Source of the DNA: Eunapius fragilis
Lineage: Eukaryota > Porifera > Demospongiae > Spongillida > Spongillidae
Direction of reading: 5' to 3'
NCBI GenBank assembly: GCA_963681505.1
Contig: OY811982.1
Coordinates: 4,710,237-4,774,236 of the forward strand
DNA length: 64,000 bases
Shown here: piece after piece, positions 56,266 through 64,000 of the stretch
How positions within the stretch are numbered: position 1 is the first letter of the stretch
How the letters are laid out: each line of letters opens with the position of its first letter
Notes under the pieces: model-generated
Told to the model about the DNA's origin: nothing
What the model saw: only the letters and a program-made list of their open reading frames with translations
The model's database searches: none
Made by a program: the position numbers and the translations under genes

Positions 56266-57742
56266 CTCCGACTTCCTCCAGTACCTGCTACGCTTTAGCA
56301 TTTGTCTGTGGTGTGCAAATGTTGATTTGAACGATGATACCAGTTTTTTTAGCTTCTGAAGTAGTTGTTTAATAAGTAGGTATAGTTTTATAGTAAATAT
56401 TAGCATTTTGAAATCTATCGTTGTGATGCCTTCCAGAGTATTGAACCGATATATTAAAAGCACGTCGATCTCGTCCTGCAAAGATGCTTTTATTAGGATA
56501 AACTGTTGTGTGATATACCATAGGTTGATGTATTATAGTGACAACTAAAATTTGTCATAGTATTGCTAGTGGACCTTTTGGTTTTTTAGTTCCCCCCCAA
56601 AACTATACGCGGATGCAGTGTTAAATAACGTAACATACAGTTCCGAACAACCTATGCACATGTTATTCTACATGGACATATATGTACATAAACTATTGGG
56701 GTGTTTATGGTCAGTAGCCTCTAAGGTATTGGGGTGTTTATGATCTTTATTTTAAGGATGACATCAATCCTTAAATAAAGATGTACCACTACCTGCCTGT
56801 TTTTACAGAAGGACATTGATCAAATCTAAGCTTGTTATGGAGGCAATTCAGTATACAACGTTTATTTTATTTCATTTGCTTGGTCATCAAAAGCATGCAA
56901 TGTTTAATTCGATCTTTATTTAAGGATAATAACATCCTTAAATTATAACATCCTTAAGTAAGGTTTCTGATTAAACTTTAATATACTGTATTGTAGCAGA
57001 CATCCAGGTGCTACATCACTCCCCTCTTCTCAACGCACCTAAGGGCAGGCTCCAATAATTATTCCAAATGGCGTCCAACAAAACAAACATAGTTTGTGTT
57101 CGTTGTTTAGGAACACAAAGCACGTTAGTAGTCATTAAAAACCTTATCCTAATGATTCCTTAATACATTCTACTAGATAGAGCGTTTTTAACGGTCTTTG
57201 TTTATGTATCCTACTCCTCGAAGCAGATGGAATGAACACGACACAAGACAAAATGGCGGAGTAGAAGGAAGCGTTATTTGACTGCAATGACGCATAAAGT
57301 GTACAGGGAAGGTTATAGTAACTCGCCCTGGGTACTGCTTGGCGAACCGACACTGCTTAGAAGAGTTTTAGCCTTTCAAAGGTGCCATTTTGTGATGTGA
57401 CCACCCGCTTGTGACACATTCCGTTAGTGTTCGCTCAACGATAGTAGATGAAAACAAGCAGAACCCATAACCAGTTACCACTAAGCTCTACGTACTAGTG
57501 TCGATAAAAGGCACGAGAAGATCTGCGTCTTTTGTATTCTTTATCATATAAGAGGGTCGCCACACCCAACAACAACTTGTTAACTAACGGAGCAGCTGGA
57601 ATATAACTTTCAGTTTCATTTTTTGTTTAATACACTTTGTACTGATGTAAGCTTCAAGCATATAGCGTTATAGCTATGAAAGAAAAATGAGGTTGGAAAG
57701 TACGAAAATTATGCCGTAAAAATGATTTAAAAATTGGTGCCC
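56266..57742. other. No gene; AAGGAT hairpins
   Basis: Two hairpins, ATCTTTATTTTAAGGAT with its complement (56743-56782) and a related one (56912-56963). Open frames are short and unassigned. Confidence 0.5.
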
Positions 57743-58108
57743 TTAAGTGCGTTGAGTTCTTAGTTCATCCTTCCAGCCCTTTACGAATGCTGTCTGGTTA
57801 TGCTTACTCAGTTGCGTGAATTGTCTGAGAGGTGAGGCCAGGATTAGCCTATTTTCTTGTGGAACCTTGTCACTGCGCTCACTTATCCCCTGAAGTTTAG
57901 TTGGAGGAATTGCTGGAACATCAGCAGCTGCAGCATGTATGTGTACTTGAATACCATTTTTACAGCCTTCTATGCATCTGAAACCAGAGGGATTTACTCC
58001 ACAGGCATTAAGGCTGCTGATAGGTTTGTACTTGTTCTTGTAGAGAGTCCTCATGAAATCAGACTTGTTAGTGTGGTTAAAATTCTTTAGTTGAATTTAT
58101 TGAAGTCA
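57743..58108 (-). other. Open frame, family not recognised
   Basis: A minus frame of about 120 codons contains YKPISSLNACGVNPSGFRCI and EGCKNGIQVHIHAAAADVPA, then a basic tail ending KGWKDELRTQRT. Composition looks like real protein. A possible donor TAAGTGAGC lies after KLQG near 57885. Cannot be assigned. Confidence 0.25.
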
Positions 58109-59043
58109 ATATAACATAGAACTCGCCCACGTCTACCTGAGCAGCAAAGGAACTTGTAATAGTTGTAGCTTAAGGCTATACAAGTATCAAGGTTTCATTT
58201 CCAATCTCTGCCACTTGTAGCTGGCAAGCCTCTTCTCTTATATGGCCCTGAACCATAGAAGTATTTAGCTATGTATTATGGCCAGGACTTCGGAGAAATT
58301 GATTCACTGTAGCTTGTGTTTATCAAGCTTGTCCTGGCCTATGGCAAGGGTGAAATTTCCAATGGGTGTCAACCTTCTAAAGGTGCAAACCAAATCAGCA
58401 ACACCAGCATCAGCAGCAGCGCAGAATGGCAGCATATTATTAAACTGTACATGTGTAGGTGTTTTAATCAGGCTGCTGCAGTTGCATTGAATTTTACATG
58501 TATGTTTGGACCAATGTCAAAGTACTTGCAGCATGATGGTACTTTGATATTGTCAATCCAGATTACAACTTCAGCAATGAAAATGACGATTTGTAATGGT
58601 TCCATTGAGCTAAACTTTTTGTGCTGAAAATTTTGAATAACCTAATTTAGACTTGGAGCTGATACGATGTTTTGTGTGCTTATTAATAATAACTTAAAAT
58701 TAAGGTTCAGCAGTTAGGGTTGCCAAGGCATTGCTAGGGCATTATGTAATGTTTTGAATATTTTGGGGGAGGAGGTTTTATCGAACCATTTAATGGCTGC
58801 AAGTGGTGGTTTAATAAGTTGAAGATTACATTGTAAAGAGACATGTACTTATTCATGCACCTGTGAACCTCTCTCACACTCACCCTTTCTCTTCTCTCTG
58901 TCTTCACCTGTTCATGTTCTCCCTCCCCCTGCCTTTCCCTTTTGCTTCTGTCCCCAGCAACTGAAGATTTTCAGTTGATGGGGCAAAACAATGAGAACAT
59001 TAACTTGTGTTACATATATTCTGAAATATTGTACCCATTCCAG
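58109..59043. other. No gene; probable intron
   Basis: A 100-bp pyrimidine-rich tract ending in CCCCAG (58868-58958) looks like a splice acceptor but opens no convincing exon. Confidence 0.45.
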
Positions 59044-59145
59044 AATGGGAATACTCCATTACATCATGCTGCAAGACGTGGTCATACTGATTGTGTGGAA
59101 AGTCTCCTTTCCTCTCCCAGTATTGATAAGAACATTGACGGCAAG
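59044..59145 (+). CDS. Ankyrin-repeat exon (102 bp, one full repeat)
   Basis: Acceptor CCCATTCCAG, donor GTAACT. It encodes NGNTPLHHAARRGHTDCVES and ends SIDKNIDGK. HHAA instead of HLAA and IDKN instead of IDVN are small departures. It is followed after only 145 bp by another module, which shows what an unexpanded intron of this gene looks like. Confidence 0.8.
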
Positions 59146-59290
59146 GTAACTGACATTATGCATGAAGATTGTAAATGATACCAGTGTGTTAATATTGTAG
59201 TTAGGTGAATGGTTCATCTGTTCGAATGACCATGTACTATAGATACATGCTTACATGTAAATTGCACTCAACGTATTGTAACCAATCCAG

Positions 59291-59392
59291 AATGGGGAGA
59301 CTACATTACACCTTGCTGTAATGGGAGGTTCATCTATTTGGGTGGAATGTCTCTTATCCACTACTGACATTGATGTGAACATGAAGGATGGT
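59291..59392 (+). CDS. Ankyrin-repeat exon (102 bp, one repeat, drifted)
   Basis: Acceptor AACCAATCCAG, donor GTGAGT. It encodes NGETTLHLAVMGGSSIWVEC and ends DIDVNMKDG. TTLH replaces TPLH and GSSIW replaces GHTTC, the most drifted of the full-length modules, though still open. Last of the series in the window. Confidence 0.75.
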
Positions 59393-60000
59393 GTGAGTTA
59401 ATCTATTCAATGTTAAATAGTGGTGTGTTATGAGGAGTGAACTGTTGATTATACATGTAGTATTAGAAATACATTAGAGGCAATGCACGGGATCCAGCTG
59501 TGAGAACATGCTGTAGTTGTTTCTTCGTTTGCCATATGGTTGCAGTGGATGGCTAAAATTTGTCTAGAACCCTCTGGACCCAGGAACCAATTGGAACTGA
59601 ATGTGCTGCCCTCGAGGACAAACTTTTTATTGTATTTCCTGTCATTAGCACTCAAGACAAAACATTATATGGATGCTTTACAACTTGATGTTAATTAATG
59701 GTAGAGAAAGTGATGCGGTTAGTTGCCAAGAATGTGGCTGCATGTATGTAAACATGTCCTTCAGTAAAACAGGGTGAATAATAATCAGCTCGGATTGTGG
59801 ATTCAGATAAAATCAGAGCAATCTTGGACCCAATGAAAAGCTAAGCTCGTGAGGTGTCCTGCTTGTTTTGGTGGCATATGAAAGTAGCTCAGTTTGTCAT
59901 TTCAGATCAGTGTGCTGTTTAAGCTGACTCCTGCCACAGGACAAGGAGAGGGTCTATCCTGTACCATAAAGGGAGAAAGAAAAGTACATGTACCTTGGTT
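59393..60000. other. No gene seen
   Basis: AT-rich unique DNA. Confidence 0.5.
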
Positions 60001-60110
60001 TGTAAAGATCGATTTAAGGAAAGACATCCTCCCTTCATGTTCGACACAGGTACTGAGGTAACAGCTATATCAGAAAATGTTTTCACTATGTATGTAAATA
60101 GTTCTGTATG
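60001..60110 (+). pseudogene. Retrotransposon protease fragment
   Basis: The + strand reads FMFDTGTEVTAISENVF (about 60037-60087), a retropepsin active-site block (DTG then VTAI). Nothing else of the element remains adjacent. Confidence 0.55.
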
Positions 60111-60540
60111 AAACCCTGCAATAATCTCTAAGATGTATCGCAAGAGATTTTGAATATTGTTTGCCAGTTCACAGCAGAGCATAGCCACCACTGGAGGTCC
60201 TGTCGACAAATAAATGAGCTAGAGTTAATTAGTATGGACTCCCACAATCAGAACCCTAAGGAGTGAGTTGTGACATGAGAACTGTGATTATGGAGGCATA
60301 CCCTTCATTGTTGAAGCTCATGGTTTTGAGACCTTGGGATGCATATGCAGTTATTAAGAAGATAAAAAAACCATTCTCATTACACATTGCAAGGATCATT
60401 CCAATTAAATTATTACTGACAAGGTAAACGTGGAACTTGTACATGAAGTAATCAATAAGGGTTGATCAACTAACTACATTGCGTGCAGCTAAAGTAGTGG
60501 TACCAATAAAGACTTGTGACATTTGAATTTGTGTTGATCT
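60111..60540. other. No gene seen
   Basis: Unassigned, probably flanking remains of the protease fragment's element. Confidence 0.4.
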
Positions 60541-60541
60541 A

Positions 60542-61028
60542 CAGTAGCGGCTCGCTCCAGCGGTAATTATCACATTTGCTACAGCGGAAAAATAATTATA
60601 TTCAACTGGTACATAAGAAACTGTTGGTGTACTTGGCAAACGCACCTGTGGTTGACTGCTCCCCTCTCTAAATGGAATTCACTGATTATCGTGACTTTGC
60701 TGTTACACAACATTTCGTAATCCGCCCCTTTTCTACTATTTCATTTCCTACTCTGCGCCCCACCTACCAGTACAGCTTCAACCTTGCTTTGTTACCTTGG
60801 TGGAGGGATGCAACCTGTTTGTTTGTCATGAGCACACCATTTTCTAAGAGGAAGGTACAGTGTATGAAGACAAGTGATGTCTTCATTATGCTCGTGCACA
60901 CACCCTCATGCATTTACACAGAACACAGATCAATTGCTTTTAGGTCTCTGCTTTTTTATTGGCAGATAGACGTTGCAGACATATGTCTGTGGAGTCGGGT
61001 CAGGTGAGGCTGGCTGCATGCCATTGGG
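60542..61028. repeat. Tigger left terminal inverted repeat, 487 bp
   Basis: Pairs with 63147-63756. Similarity holds over almost its full length, for example CTTTTAGGTCTCTGCTTTTT against its complement at about 63205. Confidence 0.8.
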
Positions 61029-61163
61029 ATTAAGCTATAAAAATGATTGCAAGAAAATGATAACATGTAACGCAAAATAGCAGCCTACAATGAATTACAC
61101 ATGATACAGCTAGCAACTAGCACAAGAGTAACACAGAACAAAGCAATGCACTATACACACGAG

Positions 61164-62260
61164 TTAATTAGCAGAAGGGATTACTTTGGAATGTATGTGC
61201 AAGCATAAATCTCGTGATGCATCTAATATGAAACTATTGTCTAGTTTTGCTCCCACTGAATGAAGCTGCTGCAGCAATAGTAACGCATCATTGAGCAGCT
61301 GAACCTTATCCACTGCATCCTGGCACTCATCAGAATCATCACCCTCATCATTGACATCTATGAAACCATCTCCTCCAAATGCAACCATTCCGAAAGCATT
61401 GTTGCAGCTTTATCATGCACCTTTTGCGCCGCATTTGCAACAACAGCAAGGCCCATGGCATCCAACATGTCCACTACTGAAGGGCTACGAAGTGTTAAAC
61501 TGGAAAGCCTGTTACACATTGCCTCAATTGTCATGGGCTCTAGCTTACTGTTGTAGGAACGACAGTCACTTGCTACCCGAGCAGTCTCTGTAACTGAGAA
61601 ACACTTCGAGTGCACCCAGCATGCAGCAATTGTCGAAGGGGGGATGCTGTCCCATGCTTCCTTCAACAACATGATTGCTTCAACAACATGATAGCTTCAA
61701 CAATATGATAGCATCTCTCACATGAGGTTGAAAGCCTGCTCTTATTACCACCTTTAGGGCAGCAATAGCACCCTGGTCAAGAGGTTGATAAATAGATGTT
61801 ACATTGGGTGGGAATTTGAAAACTTTAACCTGTTCCAGGGGATCATTACAACTGTTTTCATGGCCTGAAAACCCGTCAACTTCCCCATGGAGTCTGAGTG
61901 CTTTTTGAAACAAATGTTACAACGCCACCTCCAATTGTAAAACCAGCCATTGGATGCACTAAACTCAGAAACACCTTGGTGCTTCGCTTCAAATAATGCT
62001 CGGGCCTTAATCATGGCTCTTGAAACAGGCAACGGTTTTCTAGCTCCATTAAGGGTCCTAATGGAACGAAACCATTCGTATACTGCCCTGTCTATGGCGG
62101 GATACTTAGCCTTGCTAGATGTAACCTTGGCATACAACGGTACGCTGCCAATTAATGCACACTTTCTTTTCCGAATGCTATATACTTGGGTTTTGCTGAT
62201 GCCAAATTCATCCGCAACATCCAAAGGTGGTTTACCTGCTTTTTAGTTCACTCTTGCGCA
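61164..62260 (-). pseudogene. pogo/Tigger transposase relic
   Basis: 62224-61915: an N-terminal HTH (DVADEFGISKTQVYSIRKRK) then the CENP-B-type second HTH with KYPAIDRAVYEWFRSIRTLN and EFSASNGWFYNW. A frameshift near 61905 leads to 61890-61690, GFSGHENSCNDPLEQVKVFK and FPPNVTSIYQPLDQGAIAAL, the block around the second catalytic Asp and beyond. The segment with the first catalytic Asp is deleted, and the second (expected DNxxxH) reads DGFSGHE. 61672-61358 is the C-terminal part, EAWDSIPPSTIAACWVHSKC. 61388-61164 is an acidic end, DVNDEGDDSDECQDAVDK. Inactive through deletion and frame breaks. Confidence 0.82.
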
Positions 62261-63146
62261 TGTCTTTCCACCTGCAGCCAGCTTTGGAACTTCATTTTTA
62301 GTGCTGGTCTAGATATGCGTCAATACATCAAGACCTGCTTCTCTTTCTCACTCAGAAATCGCCTCGTTTTTGAACACTGTTCCATTTGCGATCGCTTGAA
62401 ACAGGCCAAAAATACGAATACGATCACAAGCGGTTCGAGACCACGTTTAAAGCGACGGTACCTGCATGCATGTTAAAGCCTACAGAGAAGGTGAAGGTCT
62501 GGTATGTTGATTCAAAAACATTGGAGGATTTGCCTGGAATGGGCGAATTATAGAGCTACTGTTAATTACCTTTATGCACTACCTTCGTTATTCTTACAGT
62601 TACGTAGAACTATATGCTAAGGCAACGTACATGGACTGTTATATCGAGTACCGGTACAAGTGCTTTTTTTAAAGGTCAGCCCTGTGTCGATATGTAATCG
62701 GGGCCACGCTCCCCGCTGTGTTAGTTACCCTATTTCATGCGCACTTTCAGCCTTATGCTCTGTTTCATCACCAAGAATGTGGTACAAGCCTGAAAAAGGG
62801 TGTTCTATTGATCATGGCAGCATTCCACAGTTTACATATTTGTATGATTACGAGTTCCAGGCTTGCATGCAACTGAAACCATGCTTGGTCAGGTCATGAG
62901 TTTAACCACATGCAGTATGAGTAGCACAGGAAGATGGAGCTAGAAGGGAAGATATGTGGCATGGTTCACATGCGGTGTACATGTGCTAGCCTATTTTCAT
63001 CCATCCACCTGCCATGCATGCACAAGTGGTACACAATGGATTCAAGTGATAATGATGAGCTAGTGGTGCATGTACATGTAGAGCTATGCACAAGTGTGTA
63101 TGGCTCCTACACATACAAACCAAGCAGCATTACATGTAGCTTAATC

Positions 63147-63756
63147 CAATGGCAGCCAGCCTCATCTGACCCGACTCCACAGACATTTGTCTGCAACGTC
63201 CATCTGCCAATAAAAAAGCAGAGACCTAAAAGCAATTGATCTGTGTTCTGTGTAGGAATGGTTGGCAAAGCTGTCCTAAATATAAAGATGTCCCATTTTG
63301 GACATGCTGCAGCAACAATTTAATCTGTATCATATTATATACATTTGCCATAGCAGATCACCATATCCATCGACATGTTGCAAATGCATGAGGGTGTGTG
63401 CATGAGCATAATGAAGACATCACTCGTCTTCATACAGTGTACCTTCCTCCTAGAAAATGGTGTGCTCATTGACAAACCAACAGGTGGCAGCCCTCCACCA
63501 AGGTAACAAAGCAAGGTTGAAGCTGTACTGGTAGGTGGGGCACGGAGTAGGAAATGAAATTGTAGAAAAGGGGCGGATTACAAAACATTGCATAACAGCA
63601 AAGCCATGATAAACAGTGAATTCCATTTAGAGAGGGGAGCAGTCAACCACAGGTGTGTTTGCCAAGTACACCAACAGTTTCTACTGTACCAGGTGAATAT
63701 AATTATTTTTCCGCTGTAGCGAATGTGATAATTACCGCTGAAGCGAGCTGCTACTG
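63147..63756. repeat. Tigger right terminal inverted repeat, 610 bp
   Basis: Complement of the left repeat except for a 128-bp extra block between GTGTTCTGTGT and AAATGCATGAGG. Confidence 0.8.
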
Positions 63757-63779
63757 TAAAGGCTTTGAATGAAAATGGC

Positions 63780-64000
63780 TAAGCGAAGTATCCCTTCCAA
63801 TAATGAATGCAATCTATGTACAATTCACAAGTTTTAGCTCTTTGATCTTTCAGCAGGATTGCTACCAACCACTTAGTGAAGTAATCTTGTACCACAGGAG
63901 GTATCAGATACCCTTAGTAGATAGAAGGGCCTCTGAGATGTCAACTGAAATTATCTGCCATGGTCAATGTTTACAATAGAGACTATATAATATTCCTTCA
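63780..64000 (-). pseudogene. Retrotransposon integrase fragment, continues past window
   Basis: Minus strand about 63965-63835 reads IISVDISEALLSTKG then, after frame changes, a YLLxxQDYFTKWLxAI-like stretch: the first catalytic-Asp block of gypsy integrase (VDIxG). The opposite orientation to the protease scrap at 60001 means they are not one collinear element. Confidence 0.55.

Larger units (their letters stand above)
60540..63758 (-). mobile_element. pogo/Tigger-like element with long terminal inverted repeats
   Basis: The element is 60542-63756 (3215 bp) between TA dinucleotides. The left terminus CAGTAGCGGCTCGCTCCAGC and the right one read inward, CAGTAGCAGCTCGCTTCAGC, begin inverted repeats that run to about 61028 and back to 63147. 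The right arm is 610 bp against 487 bp because of an insert of 128 bp (63254-63381). A CENP-B/jerky-type transposase relic lies inside on the minus strand. Confidence 0.85.

Noticed and set aside
58868..59030. Exon after the strong pyrimidine tract ending CCCCAG
   Set aside because: The open frame that follows has no ankyrin signature and runs into the real acceptor at 59043 without a donor.

Overview
This is a stretch of animal (metazoan) nuclear DNA. It is AT-rich, its real coding pieces are short exons with GT/AG borders, and most of it is decayed transposable elements. The many TACATGTA-type palindromes, the mix of BEL/Pao, Ty3/gypsy, Ty1/copia, piggyBac, hAT and pogo/Tigger elements, and the ankyrin exons fit a marine invertebrate, most likely a demosponge. 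That placement is inference; nothing in the sequence proves the species. I see no rRNA, tRNA, CRISPR or bacterial-type operon.

The likely host signal is a + strand series of ankyrin-repeat exons at 9545-9634, 34328-34429, 39006-39107, 44574-44675, 59044-59145 and 59291-59392, plus a decayed copy at 19681-19769 and a doubtful one at 35364-35549. All but the first and the decayed one are exactly 102 bp, phase 0 at both ends, and encode one 34-residue ankyrin repeat. The intronic DNA on both sides of several exons is also similar, so the series looks like repeated duplication of an exon-plus-flank cassette, later pushed apart by transposons. Whether this is one gene with giant introns or several is not decidable here.

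Layout. 0-4.7 kb: nested inverted-repeat elements, a gutted gypsy copy (minus), a minisatellite encoding an RDSYEADPEK-type peptide, and the first copy of a fold-back MITE family. 4.9-6.2 kb: piggyBac transposase relic (minus). 7-12 kb: three inverted-repeat elements, homopolymer tracts and the first ankyrin exon. 12-14.5 kb: decayed reverse transcriptase (plus). 14.87-18.18 kb: recent-looking gypsy deletion derivative with an intact 5-bp target duplication. 18-25.4 kb: palindromes, decayed ankyrin exon, retroelement tail, second MITE copy, whole hAT element (minus), and a second minisatellite related to the first. 25.5-33 kb: repeat pairs, gypsy integrase fragment, a 1.77-kb inverted-repeat element full of GTGTGAAC palindromes, and an orphan transposase-like pseudogene (plus). 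34-45 kb: three ankyrin exons, a hAT relic (plus), third MITE copy, and an orphan protein family relic (minus). 46-49.6 kb: Ty1/copia element (minus). 50.5-55.8 kb: BEL/Pao element (minus) whose integrase start is inverted and whose gag is split by a MITE. 59-59.4 kb: two ankyrin exons. 60.5-63.8 kb: pogo/Tigger element with very long inverted repeats, with unrelated gypsy scraps on either side.

None of the mobile-element proteins is intact. Readings are from conserved motifs seen by eye; boundaries of decayed elements are approximate unless a terminal repeat or target duplication is stated.
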